Source of the DNA: Duganella sp. CF458
Lineage (GTDB): Bacteria > Pseudomonadota > Gammaproteobacteria > Burkholderiales > Burkholderiaceae_D
Reading direction: 5' to 3'
Length of the DNA: 64,000 nt
Assembly: GCF_900113115.1 (NCBI RefSeq)
Contig: NZ_FOOF01000018.1
Location: 62,001 to 126,000 of the forward strand
In this document: piece by piece, positions 50,373 through 59,317 of the stretch
Position numbering within the stretch: position 1 is the stretch's first letter
Layout of the letters: each line of letters opens with the position of its first letter
Notes under the pieces: generated by a model
What the model was told of the DNA's origin: nothing
What the model saw: only the letters and a program-made list of their open reading frames with translations
Database searches by the model: none
Position numbers and translations under genes: made by a program

Positions 50373-52331
50373 TTATTTTGTCTTGCGGATGATCGCCGCC
50401 CAGCCGCCGCCCGGCGCCAGCCGCATCGTCAGCCGGCTGCCGCGCGTGACGCCCGCGCTGCTTTTTTGTACGTCGGTGGCGAAGACGCCGGCATTCGGAC
50501 CGTCTTCCATGCTCTCCAACTGGTAGGTGCCATCGCCCAGGAAGGACAGGTCCAGCTCCAGGTCGCGGCCGTCGGCGCCGGTCATGGCGCCCACATACCA
50601 GGTGTCGCCGCGGCGGCGGGCCATCGCCACGTAGCGGCCAAGCTGGGCGTGCAGCACGCGGCTTTCGTCCCACTCCACCGGCACCTGGCGGATGAAATCC
50701 AGGGAGGATGGGTTGGCGCGGTATTGCGAAGGGCTGTCGGCCAGCATTTGCAGCGGGCTTTCGTAGATCATGTACATCGCCAGTTGGTGCGCACGCGTAC
50801 CCTGGCTCATGGGGCGATCGAAGCTGGCGACGAAGTCCTTGCGATGGGCATTGCTCATGGCGCCGGGCGTGTAATCGATCGGCCCGGCGAACATGCGGAT
50901 GAAGGGCAGGGTGACGTCGTGCTCGGGCGTCTGCTTGTCGCTCCACTTGTTGTTTTCCAACCCTTTCACGCCTTCGAAAGTCAGCACGTTGGGCCAGGTG
51001 CGTTGCAGACCGCTGGGCTTGAAACTGCCGTGGAAGTCCACCAGCAGGCGCCGCGCGGCAGCCTCGCGCGCAACGCGCTCGTAGTAGTTCACCATCCACT
51101 GGTCGGAACGCTGCATGAAGTCGACCTTGATGCCTGCCGCGCCCCAGCGCGCGAACTGGTCGAGCGCCGCTGTCATCTGGGTGTCCAGCGTTTTCCACGA
51201 CACCCACAGGATGATGCCGACGCCACGCTGCCTGGCGTACGCCATCAGCTCCGGCATATCGATTTCCGGCTTGACAGCCAGCAGGTCGCCCAGCTTGTAC
51301 CAGCCTTCATCCATGATGATGTATTCGAGTCTGTTATCGGCTGCGAAGTCGATGTAGTGGCGATAGGTGCGGGTGTCGAGGCCGGACTTGAACGGCACGC
51401 CATACAGCTTGTTGCCGTTGTACCAGTCCCACGCGACCTTGCCCGGCTTGATCCAGCTGGTTTCCTTCAGCTCCTGCGGTTCGGCCAGCAGGTAAGGCAT
51501 CTGGTTCAGCAGCAGGCCGCCGGCGTTGGCGGAGATGCCCAGGATGCGCCATGGGAAGGCGCGCTTGCCGTCGGTGCGCGCGATGTAGCCCGCCTCCTGC
51601 GTGACCGGCACGTTGCGGTCGTCGCGCGCGGTATCGGCCAGCGCTACTTTCGGGAAGACGGCGCGCAGGCCGGCCGTTTCGCCGTGCAGGTAAAGGCCGG
51701 GATAATCGCGCAGGCCGGATTCGGTGAACACCAGGTGCACGCCGCCGTTCTGCACCAGGGCCGGTACGCCGACCAGCTTGCCGGCGGCATCGCTTACGGC
51801 CAGCGCCTGGTAGTAATGCTCGTTATGCGACTGCATCGACTTCTCCTGCGGCCAGTACAGGGTGTCCTGCGGCCGCAGGTTGATGCCGGCCTGTTCGTTC
51901 TCCACCGTTACCTGGCCGGGCAGGGTAGTGCGGAAGCGGTAGGCAACGCCTTCATCATAGGCACGCACTTCCAGTGCATAGCCGCCGGCGAAGTCCAGCT
52001 GCAGGACGTTGTAATGGTCGCGTACCTCGCGGGACTTCTGCGCCACCACCGGCCGCACGGTGTGGTCGACGCTGCGGCGTTGCTGGCCGGTCAGCCGAGG
52101 CTTCTCGCCGAGCGTGCCGATGCCGGCCAGGGTCATGCCGATCGGCGTGGGCAGTACCAGGTCGGTGCCGCGATGGCTGACGGCGAAAGACAGGCGCTCC
52201 CTGGTGTCGATCGTAACGCGCAACTGGCGGTCGGGGGAACTGAGTTCGAGCTGGCGTGCGGCGTGGCCGGCCAGCGGCGCGATCAGCAGCAGCGCGCCGG
52301 CCAGGCGGCGCGCAAGGGACGTATGATTCAA
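50373..52331 (-). CDS. GH97-family alpha-glycosidase, secreted
   Basis: A 652-residue exported enzyme. The TTG start gives a signal peptide ending AGHA and has GGAGA 6 bp upstream; an ATG 33 bp further up is an alternative. The GH97 layout is clear: N-terminal sandwich (LELSSPDRQLRVTIDTRERL), barrel (GKVAWDWYNGNKLYGVPFKS; RLEYIIMDEGWY; GIILWVSWKTLD) and C-terminal sheet. Asp404 in GIKVDFMQRSD matches the nucleophile position of retaining GH97 members such as alpha-galactosidases, whereas inverting SusB-type enzymes lack it. A retaining mechanism is therefore inferred. The gene sits between lysR and the six-hairpin gene. Confidence 0.88.
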   Translation of the reverse strand: MNHTSLARRLAGALLLIAPLAGHAARQLELSSPDRQLRVTIDTRERLSFAVSHRGTDLVLPTPIGMTLAGIGTLGEKPRLTGQQRRSVDHTVRPVVAQKSREVRDHYNVLQLDFAGGYALEVRAYDEGVAYRFRTTLPGQVTVENEQAGINLRPQDTLYWPQEKSMQSHNEHYYQALAVSDAAGKLVGVPALVQNGGVHLVFTESGLRDYPGLYLHGETAGLRAVFPKVALADTARDDRNVPVTQEAGYIARTDGKRAFPWRILGISANAGGLLLNQMPYLLAEPQELKETSWIKPGKVAWDWYNGNKLYGVPFKSGLDTRTYRHYIDFAADNRLEYIIMDEGWYKLGDLLAVKPEIDMPELMAYARQRGVGIILWVSWKTLDTQMTAALDQFARWGAAGIKVDFMQRSDQWMVNYYERVAREAAARRLLVDFHGSFKPSGLQRTWPNVLTFEGVKGLENNKWSDKQTPEHDVTLPFIRMFAGPIDYTPGAMSNAHRKDFVASFDRPMSQGTRAHQLAMYMIYESPLQMLADSPSQYRANPSSLDFIRQVPVEWDESRVLHAQLGRYVAMARRRGDTWYVGAMTGADGRDLELDLSFLGDGTYQLESMEDGPNAGVFATDVQKSSAGVTRGSRLTMRLAPGGGWAAIIRKTK

Positions 52332-52399
52332 GGCAGGTCTCCGGATATAGGTGTGCCGCTCCATGCTATGGGCATGCGCGGGACCGATCCAATGACTTT

Positions 52400-53413
52400 T
52401 TACGCGAGAGCTATGTCGTAGAGGTTATATGCCTGGGGGATCGGTTCCGGCTCCGGTTCCGGCTCCGGCTTCGGCTGAGGCGCCGAGGCCTCGCGCCGAA
52501 TCGCCTGCAACAGCAATTCGGCTCCCGGAGCGAGCACGCTGTCGCGCCTGCGGATGATGCCGAAAGGGTCCATGCGGCAGTCCAGTTCCAGCGGCAGGAT
52601 CGCCAGCAGGCCCAGTTCCTGGTAGCGCCGCGCCACGTCCTCCGACATGACATTCAGCGCATCGCTCATTTGCAGTATGCTGGTGATCAGCACAATCTCG
52701 CTGGTGTCGACGATATCGCCGGGCGGCTCCAGGCCGGCATTGTGGAACAACTGGTCAAAGCGCTGGCGCAGGATGCTGCCCGGCGGCGGCGTAATCCAGG
52801 GTGCCGCCACCAGGTCATGCAAGGTCAGCCGGCTGCGCCCTGCGAGCGGATGGCCGGCGCGCGCCACCACCACGACCGGCTCCGGCGCCAGCTCCTCGTA
52901 GATCAGCTCCGCACAATCGTGGAAGCCGGTAAGACGCGCCAGCAGGAAATCGAGCGTGCCGCGCTGCAGGCGCTCCAGCAGCTCGTTGCTGGACTCGATC
53001 TGCACGCCGATGCGCAGTTGCGGCACCTGCTGCTTGACACGCGTGATGGCGCGCGGCAGCAGGCTCAATGCCGGCGTCATGATGCTGCCCACGTCGACCT
53101 GGCCCGCCAGGCCTGCCTTGAGCGCGACGATATCCTCGTGCGCGCGGGCCAGGCTGCTCAAAGCCATGCGCGCATGGCGGATCATGCTTGCGCCGTAAAT
53201 GGTGGGCAGCATGCCGCGCGGATGGCGTTCGAACAGGGCGATGCCGAGCATGTCCTCCAGTTCCTTGAGTTGCTTGGACGCCGCCGGTTGCGTCATGCAC
53301 AGCGCCTCGGCGGCGCGCAGGATATTGCCCGCGTCGTCGATGGCGATCAACAGCAGGAGCTGGCGGGTCTTGAGCCGCGCACGCAGGTACCAGTTCGGAT
53401 TTGGAGCAGTCAT
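52400..53413 (-). CDS. LysR-family regulator with Pro-Glu repeat tail
   Basis: A 337-residue regulator. The helix-turn-helix region is NILRAAEALCMTQPAASKQLKELEDMLGIALFERHPRGM, and a type 2 periplasmic-binding-fold effector domain follows. The pattern resembles GbpR-like regulators of sugar metabolism. The C-terminus carries PKPEPEPEPEPIP, encoded by a 12-bp tandem repeat. It precedes the GH97 gene by 68 bp on the same strand and probably controls the locus. An inverted repeat with an 11-bp centre lies upstream. The internal ATG was chosen because the DNA-binding domain begins shortly after it. Confidence 0.88.
   Translation of the reverse strand: MTAPNPNWYLRARLKTRQLLLLIAIDDAGNILRAAEALCMTQPAASKQLKELEDMLGIALFERHPRGMLPTIYGASMIRHARMALSSLARAHEDIVALKAGLAGQVDVGSIMTPALSLLPRAITRVKQQVPQLRIGVQIESSNELLERLQRGTLDFLLARLTGFHDCAELIYEELAPEPVVVVARAGHPLAGRSRLTLHDLVAAPWITPPPGSILRQRFDQLFHNAGLEPPGDIVDTSEIVLITSILQMSDALNVMSEDVARRYQELGLLAILPLELDCRMDPFGIIRRRDSVLAPGAELLLQAIRREASAPQPKPEPEPEPEPIPQAYNLYDIALA
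52443..52466. repeat. Two tandem copies of a 12-bp unit in the lysR 3' end
   Basis: GGTTCCGGCTCC occurs twice in direct succession and is followed by a degenerate third copy. It encodes the Pro-Glu repeats of the LysR tail. Such a unit can change copy number without shifting the frame. Confidence 0.8.
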
Positions 53414-53452
53414 TGCATTGCCTTTCGGGTCGATTGGCATTTTTAACATGTT

Positions 53453-53479
53453 CAAAATGGTATCGGTGTTGCCATTTTG
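53453..53479. promoter_or_regulatory. Candidate LysR binding site
   Basis: CAAAATGG and CCATTTTG are perfect 8-bp inverted arms around an 11-bp spacer, 40 bp before the lysR start and 92 bp before the divergent gene. Size and position fit a LysR-type recognition site. Confidence 0.6.
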
Positions 53480-53570
53480 TCGATTGGATGCATATCGAGG
53501 CTTCTCGCAACTTAATCGGCACAATGCGGCTCGTGTTAGACTGCGCCGTCCAATTGCCAATTTTCTAACG

Positions 53571-54794
53571 ATGAAGATCCAGCAAACACTGCGCTCAGTC
53601 AAAACCGCCCTGTCCGAACGCCGCGAGGTGCGCAAGCGCCTGCGCGGCCCCGCCCAACTGCGTTACGCCATCGCCGATTCGATCGGCATGCTTGACGCGC
53701 AGGCATGGCAAGGGCTCACGGCCCAAGCAGGCTTCTTCCTGTCCTACAATTACCTGCGGTCGCTGGAGACCGTGCTGCCGACCAATCTGGATCCGCGCTA
53801 CGCCCTGGTGTACGAAGGCGACCAGCCGGTTGCGGCGCTGTATATGCAGCTGGCCGACATCAAGCTGGCCCAGGCCAGCAAGACCTCCTTCGGATCCCTG
53901 GGCGAGAGCCTTGGGCAGCGCGTGCTCACCTGCGGCAACCTGCTGACCTTCGGCCAGCACGGCATCGCCATCGCCCCCGGCGTCGATCCTGAACTGGCGT
54001 GGCATGGCGTGGCCGAAGTGCTGTACCGCGTGCGGCAGGCCGAAAAGCTGGCCGGCTCGGCCAACTTCGTCATGATCAAGGATTTGCACGGCCCGCAGGT
54101 GGACGATGCCGCCTTCCTCAAGAACCTCAGCTACCGTTTCGTGGAAACAGAGCCGAACATGGTGCTGGCCCTGGGCGAAGACTGGAAAAGCTACGACGAT
54201 TACCTGGCCAGCCTGGCCTCGAAATACCGCGCCAACGTCCGCAACGGCATCCTGAAGCCGATCGAGGCGGCGCAGTGCACGGTGGAGCATTTCAGCGACA
54301 TGGCCGCCATGCAGGATGAAGTCCATGCCCTGTACAAGGCCGTGCAGGCGAACGCCGGCTTCCGTCCGTTCGAACTGCTGCCGGAATACTTCCCGGCCTT
54401 GCAGGAAGCGGCGGGGGAGCGCTTCCGCTGCAGCGTGGTCAAACGTGAAGGCAAAATGCTTGGCTTCCTGGTCACCATCGCCGACGGCGAGACCGCCATC
54501 GCCTTCCACATCGGCTTTGACCGCGCCGCCGCGGCCGACCTGCCGATCTACCTGCGCCTGCTGCATGCCGGTATCGCCGACGCCATCGGCCTGGGCTGCA
54601 AGCGTGTGTCCTTCGGCCGCACGGCACTGGAGCCGAAAGCGGCGCTGGGCGCGCGTCCGGAAACCTATGGTGTGCTGATCCGCCACCGCCAGCCTTTCAT
54701 GAACAAGGTGATCAAGCACCTGCTGCTGAATATTGACCACGACGACGCCCCCGATCGCAGCCCGTTCAAGAAGGTCGAAGGCAAGGCCGCGTAA
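53571..54794 (+). CDS. GNAT/FemAB-like acyltransferase-fold protein
   Basis: A 407-residue cytoplasmic protein with a duplicated GNAT fold: ARYALVYEGDQPVAALYMQL-like strands in the first half and FRCSVVKREGKMLGFLVTIADGETAIAFHIGFDR in the second, with WKSYDDYLASLASKYRANVRNGI between them. This resembles the acetyltransferase-like domain found in FemAB-related and peptidoglycan or lipid modifying proteins. The substrate is unknown. The ATG was chosen because similar proteins begin MKIQQTLRS-like; a longer frame extends across the lysR promoter. It is divergent from lysR and 92 bp before an acyltransferase-3 gene. Confidence 0.7.
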   Translation: MKIQQTLRSVKTALSERREVRKRLRGPAQLRYAIADSIGMLDAQAWQGLTAQAGFFLSYNYLRSLETVLPTNLDPRYALVYEGDQPVAALYMQLADIKLAQASKTSFGSLGESLGQRVLTCGNLLTFGQHGIAIAPGVDPELAWHGVAEVLYRVRQAEKLAGSANFVMIKDLHGPQVDDAAFLKNLSYRFVETEPNMVLALGEDWKSYDDYLASLASKYRANVRNGILKPIEAAQCTVEHFSDMAAMQDEVHALYKAVQANAGFRPFELLPEYFPALQEAAGERFRCSVVKREGKMLGFLVTIADGETAIAFHIGFDRAAAADLPIYLRLLHAGIADAIGLGCKRVSFGRTALEPKAALGARPETYGVLIRHRQPFMNKVIKHLLLNIDHDDAPDRSPFKKVEGKAA

Positions 54795-54886
54795 CAACTG
54801 GTTACTTACGTGGTGCTAGGCGGGCGCCTCTAATCTGCTGAGCTCGGTTATCATGTCGACCTTTCGGATTGACGGCAGCAGATGTA

Positions 54887-55963
54887 ATGAAGTATGGCGT
54901 GATCAATTTATTAAAGGCTGTTGCAGCGCAGTTAATTGTGCTGCATCACCTGGCGTTTTACGGCCCGATGGCCGACCACGTGCGGCTTATCCTGCCCGAC
55001 CTGATCGACTGGCTGGCGGGGAGCGCGCGCATTGCCGTGCAAGTGTTCCTGGTGGTGGGCGGCTTCCTGGCCGCCAAATCGCTGGCGCCAAGCGCGCAGC
55101 CGGTCATGGTCGACCCGCTGGCTGCTGTCTGGCGCCGCTATGCCAAGCTGGCGCCGCCCTTTATCGCGGCGACCGTGATCGCCGCGGTGGCTTCCGTGCT
55201 GGCCAGCCAGTGGATGGAGCACGATTCCATTTCTGCACCGGCGACGGTGGGCCAACTCGCGGCGCATGCTGTGCTGGCGCATGGTGTACTTGGTTACCCA
55301 TCGCTGTCGGCTGGCGCATGGTACGTCGCTATCGATTTCCAGTTGTATGTCATGGTCGTCGCAGTCCTGTGGCTGGCAGCCCGCATCAGCGGCCCGGTGC
55401 GCCGCGCCTGGCTGGTGCCCGGCATGATCGCGATCGGCAGCGCGTTGTCGCTGCTGCACTTCAACCTGGACGCCGATTGGGATAACTGGGCACCGTACTT
55501 CTTCGGCAGCTACAGCCTGGGCCTGGCCGCATGGTGGGCCGGCGATCCGCGCCGCAAGACGCGCGGTGCGGTGCTGGTGCAGGCGGCGATTTTCCTGCCC
55601 GCCCTGGTGGCCCTGGCCGTGAACTTCCGCAGCCGCCTGGCGCTGGCGATGATGGTGGCGTGCACGCTGGTGATCTTCGGCCGCATGCAGTTCAGTGGCG
55701 AAGGCCGCCTGCTTGCCATCGTCAACTCCCTGGCCCGCACGTCGTATTCGGTGTTCCTGATCCACTTCCCGGTCTGCCTGCTGGTGAACGCCGCCTTCAC
55801 CCGCTTCGCGCCTGCCGACCCGGTGCTGCAAGGCGTCGGCATGCTAGTTGCCTGGGGTGCCAGTCTGGCCGCCGGCGCCGCCTTCCATCGCTGGATCGAA
55901 GTGCCGTTGGGACGCCTGCTGCAGTCTTCTTCGGCCGCAGCCAGCGCAACCCAGCGCGCTTAA
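54887..55963 (+). CDS. Acyltransferase family 3 membrane protein
   Basis: A 358-residue integral-membrane O-acyltransferase with about ten transmembrane helices. The N-terminal signature NLLKAVAAQLIVLHHLAFYG carries the conserved His pair. VFLVVGGFLAAKSL and AWYVAIDFQLYV are further family landmarks. Such enzymes acetylate surface polysaccharides, lipids or antibiotics. A TTG 18 bp upstream is an alternative start. It follows the GNAT-fold gene, so both may modify the same envelope product (inference). Its end is 13 bp from the convergent PEP-CTERM gene. Confidence 0.85.
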   Translation: MKYGVINLLKAVAAQLIVLHHLAFYGPMADHVRLILPDLIDWLAGSARIAVQVFLVVGGFLAAKSLAPSAQPVMVDPLAAVWRRYAKLAPPFIAATVIAAVASVLASQWMEHDSISAPATVGQLAAHAVLAHGVLGYPSLSAGAWYVAIDFQLYVMVVAVLWLAARISGPVRRAWLVPGMIAIGSALSLLHFNLDADWDNWAPYFFGSYSLGLAAWWAGDPRRKTRGAVLVQAAIFLPALVALAVNFRSRLALAMMVACTLVIFGRMQFSGEGRLLAIVNSLARTSYSVFLIHFPVCLLVNAAFTRFAPADPVLQGVGMLVAWGASLAAGAAFHRWIEVPLGRLLQSSSAAASATQRA

Positions 55964-55976
55964 GACGAAGGGCCTG

Positions 55977-58853
55977 TCAGGCCATTTGGCGCAGCCTTGT
56001 CCATGCCAGCAAGGCGGCCAGTCCAAGCACCATCATCAAGCAGTTGTGCGGTTCGGGTACGGCTGCGATACCAAGCGCGTACTCGAAACCAAACCCGCCT
56101 GGCTGGTCCAGCGTAAAGGCAGCGGTGACCAGCAGATCCTGCAGGCCGGCATGGGCCGCGCCCAACAGCAAAAGTCGGTGATCGAAGAACAGCTCGACTG
56201 CCGTCAGCGAGTCGAACGAACGTGCAAACAGTTCGGTACCGTGGTTGCTGATCGAGAGTGCCATTGAAACGAAGCCGCTTTGTTCGGCCAGGGTATCCAG
56301 CATGGCGAATGCCAGTTGGCCAGGCGTTGAGAGGTCGAACTGGAAGTGCGCCGTCAATGTGCTGGAGAGCGGGCCGCCGGGCAGTTCGGGCCGCACCAGC
56401 ACCCCCATGGTTCCGGTCCCCGCCGGCTGGCCGTCCGCGAAATCCCCATCAAGGCCGGAGGCTTCGCCGGGCGCAATCGATGTATGTGAAAAGGCCGAAT
56501 GCCGTTCGGGGTCGAATCGCAGGGTAGGGGCCGCACCGCCAATGTTGGCCGAACTCTCCACGGCGAAGGCGGTGCCCTGGATAGTGGCGATTGCGCTGGC
56601 GCCAGCTTCCGACCGGTTCCATCCCGCGGAGATGCTTTCAGCCTTCAGCGTACCGTGCAAACCATAGCCGGTCGTTCGGGCGGCATTGTCGGCGGCACCC
56701 AGGGCGCGTGACTTTGCTTGCGCATCAACATACTCGCCCCAGCCGTGCGCGCGGGCATAGGTGGCGCCGCCGCCGTTCGCCTCCGCATACACGATGGCCG
56801 TTGTATCCGATGTGCTGTCGCTGCCGGCAATACCGGTTGCCTCGGCGCGTGCGGCGCCGGCGGCAATGACAAACGCGTGCGATGTGGCGCTGCCATCGCG
56901 CACGGGACGGAGCGAGTTGATGCTCCGACCGCCATGGGCGGACGCATACGCCGAGCCATCGCCCGCCGATACAACGGTGGTGCGGGCGCTGGCACTGCCG
57001 GCCCGGACTTCGCCGGGCAGAGTGCCAGACATCACAAAGCCGCCCTGCGCGTAGCTGTTTGCCTCTGCCTTCGCCCCGGCGGCCGTGGACAAGAGCGCCG
57101 AGGTAGCGCTGGCGGAGCCGCTCCGCCCGGCAAAGGCGCCATTGCTTCCAGTGCCGCTGTCGCCGCCTTCGGCGGAGGTGCTCAAGCTGATTTTTGCGGC
57201 TTTGCTTTCCGTCCAGCTAAGGCGTGAACTGGCATTGCCGCCGTTTCCGGCTACGCCGCCTTCGCTGTTGCCGCCCTTGCCGCCAACCGCGCCGTTCCCC
57301 AGCGTCAGGCTCCCATTGCTGCTGCCCGTGACGCTGTCGGCAATATGCGCGGACGCGCCATCGCCGCCGTCAGCCCCGCCCACGCCCATGCCGCCGGATC
57401 CGCCGTGCACGCTGGCGCCAGCCAAAACATCTCCTGCGTCGCCTTGTCCGCTGGCGCGGGCCGTGCCCTTCCCGCCATCGCCGCCGCGCCCCCCGGCGCC
57501 GCGTGCTCCGCCCCCGGTCCCACCATAGGCCCCGGCGGCGCTATTCACATTGGATTGGCCTATCGCATCGCTGAAGGAGAAGGCATCGCCCCCGGCCGCG
57601 CCGTGGCCGCCATCGTTCTGCCATCCTCCTTCACCGCCGTAGCCGTAAGTATTGGAGTGAATTGTGCCTTGGCCGTTGATGCTTGAACGTGCGAGCCCGG
57701 TCGCGCCGGCGCTGGAGGTGCCGCCGTCATCCGCAAAGCCGCCTCGTCCGCCATAGCTGATCACGAACACCTGGATGTCAGATGCTCGCGAGTCGTTCAG
57801 TTCAAGCGTCGTCTCGCTGGCCCCAGCCTTGCCCGCCATCCCGCCGCTGCTGTAGCCAGCGGAGCCGCCAAATACGCTGACGGTATGGTGCACCTTGCCG
57901 CTGGTTGAAAACGTTGGCGTCGCCGCGTAACGCATTGCCGCGCCGTCACCGCCATCCGCGCCGCTGAAGCCCGCGCCACCAATACCGCCGCCTAGCCAGA
58001 TATTCGTCTTGATATTGCCGTTGCCGGCGCTGACACTGGCCGCCATCGTGGCCTGGGCGGCGGCGCCTGCGCCGCCACGATGGCCGGCGCCACGTCCGGC
58101 CCCGCCATGGCCGCCTTGCGTGCTGCTCGAGAGGGTGAGCCCCGGCCCGTTAGTCTTGCCCGATACCGAGCTTGACGCGGCGCCGCCATCGGCGCCGTTG
58201 CCAGGGAAAAGGGCATCGCCGCCTTGTCCCGCGGTGACTTCGACCGTTGCGGCGGACGGCTCCGAGTCGTAGCCAATCAAGGCCAGCGCGGCCTGTGCCG
58301 ACCCGGCGCGGCCGGCTCCCTTGCCGCCATTGCCGCCCGTGACCCGGATAGTCACGCCCTCGGCTTTCCTCGCCCCTGGCCACAGCACGCTGGTGACGCT
58401 CGCATTACCGCCGGCGCCACCGATGGCGGAGGCTCCGTCCGAAGCTCCTGCCCCGCCAATACCGGGAAGGCCCGCGTCGCCGCCATTACCGCCTTTTGCA
58501 ATCGCATACAGATAGGGGCCGAAAATACCGGGAACATTCGGCGTGCCATACACTTGAAGGCGTGCGTCGCCGCCAGCGCCACCCGCACCGGCCGCACCGC
58601 CGTTTTGGCCGGCACCACCTGCGGCGCCATTGCCGCCAGCGCCGCCTGCGCCACCGGTGATCGAATGCGTCTTGTCGCTGGCCGCGTTGGCGATGACCGA
58701 CAGACCCCGGCCCGCCCCGCCGGCGCTGCCCGGCGCTCCAGGCGCTGTGCCTGGAGTGCCTGGTGCTCCCGGCACTCCAGTGGTTTCAGCCGCCAGCGCA
58801 TTCCCACTGGCAATGGCGAACAACAAGGTCAATTGGTGCAGGGATCGTCTCAT
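55977..58853 (-). CDS. Giant glycine-rich PEP-CTERM protein
   Basis: A 958-residue exported protein. Signal peptide about 1-22 (LLFAIASGNALA). A short collagen-like stretch follows (GVPGAPGTPGTAPGAPG), then about 550 residues dominated by GGxGGxGG repeats with interspersed Ser/Ala-rich strands, then an Ala/Ser-rich region, and a more ordinary domain at about 790-930 (LRFDPERHSAFSHTS; AHFQFDLSTPGQLAFAML). The C-terminus is a PEP-CTERM signal: VPEPHNCLMMVLGLAALLAW, ending TRLRQMA. It is therefore expected to be processed by exosortase and displayed or released, perhaps in a biofilm matrix. No enzymatic motif was seen. Confidence 0.85.
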   Translation of the reverse strand: MRRSLHQLTLLFAIASGNALAAETTGVPGAPGTPGTAPGAPGSAGGAGRGLSVIANAASDKTHSITGGAGGAGGNGAAGGAGQNGGAAGAGGAGGDARLQVYGTPNVPGIFGPYLYAIAKGGNGGDAGLPGIGGAGASDGASAIGGAGGNASVTSVLWPGARKAEGVTIRVTGGNGGKGAGRAGSAQAALALIGYDSEPSAATVEVTAGQGGDALFPGNGADGGAASSSVSGKTNGPGLTLSSSTQGGHGGAGRGAGHRGGAGAAAQATMAASVSAGNGNIKTNIWLGGGIGGAGFSGADGGDGAAMRYAATPTFSTSGKVHHTVSVFGGSAGYSSGGMAGKAGASETTLELNDSRASDIQVFVISYGGRGGFADDGGTSSAGATGLARSSINGQGTIHSNTYGYGGEGGWQNDGGHGAAGGDAFSFSDAIGQSNVNSAAGAYGGTGGGARGAGGRGGDGGKGTARASGQGDAGDVLAGASVHGGSGGMGVGGADGGDGASAHIADSVTGSSNGSLTLGNGAVGGKGGNSEGGVAGNGGNASSRLSWTESKAAKISLSTSAEGGDSGTGSNGAFAGRSGSASATSALLSTAAGAKAEANSYAQGGFVMSGTLPGEVRAGSASARTTVVSAGDGSAYASAHGGRSINSLRPVRDGSATSHAFVIAAGAARAEATGIAGSDSTSDTTAIVYAEANGGGATYARAHGWGEYVDAQAKSRALGAADNAARTTGYGLHGTLKAESISAGWNRSEAGASAIATIQGTAFAVESSANIGGAAPTLRFDPERHSAFSHTSIAPGEASGLDGDFADGQPAGTGTMGVLVRPELPGGPLSSTLTAHFQFDLSTPGQLAFAMLDTLAEQSGFVSMALSISNHGTELFARSFDSLTAVELFFDHRLLLLGAAHAGLQDLLVTAAFTLDQPGGFGFEYALGIAAVPEPHNCLMMVLGLAALLAWTRLRQMA

Positions 58854-58967
58854 GTCTTCGCTCGCTGAAGTGACGGGATGTGCAGCTGTGGCCGGCAGCG
58901 ATGTCGCGCGAATGAAATGTACACCGATGGCGAAAAGACGTGCTGGAATGAGCTGGCTACCGGACAG

Positions 58968-59285
58968 CTAGGCAGTGTGCGCCAATCCTTCGCGCAGGAA
59001 ACCATCATGTCGTGTCATGCGCACCAAGGCTGGCGGCGAAGCGAGGTAAGTCGCGAACTTGGCAGCCAGTGCCTGCAACGGAGCGCTTTCCAGGTGTGCC
59101 TGCATGGCTGCAGCGTCGGTATAGCGCTCGAAAACGATAATACGGTTTTCGTTTTCAAGATCGGCAAGCACCTCATATTGCAACGTTCCAGGCTCGGTGC
59201 GTGAATGTGCTACCAGTTGATCCAGGCCGGCCAGCAGTTCACGGCGGAATTGAGGATGGACGTCGAGCATGGCAAGCAGGTACAT
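58968..59285 (-). CDS. Antibiotic biosynthesis monooxygenase (ABM) domain protein
   Basis: A 105-residue ferredoxin-like alpha+beta-barrel protein of the ABM/YgiN type. Conserved pieces are LLAMLDVHPQFRRELLAGLDQLVAHSRTEPGTLQYEVL, IIVFERYTDAAAMQAHLESAPLQAL and the C-terminal strand. Relatives act as quinol monooxygenases or haem/quinone-handling proteins; the substrate is not known. It starts 32 bp after the AraC gene on the same strand and may be its target. Confidence 0.85.
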   Translation of the reverse strand: MYLLAMLDVHPQFRRELLAGLDQLVAHSRTEPGTLQYEVLADLENENRIIVFERYTDAAAMQAHLESAPLQALAAKFATYLASPPALVRMTRHDGFLREGLAHTA

Positions 59286-59317
59286 GGAAGCTCCGTGAGT
59301 GGAAAGAAGTCCACAGC

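Noticed and set aside
55977..58853. Repetitive DNA read as a CRISPR or satellite array
   Set aside because: The repeats are in-frame glycine codons of varying sequence, with no regular spacer-repeat period.
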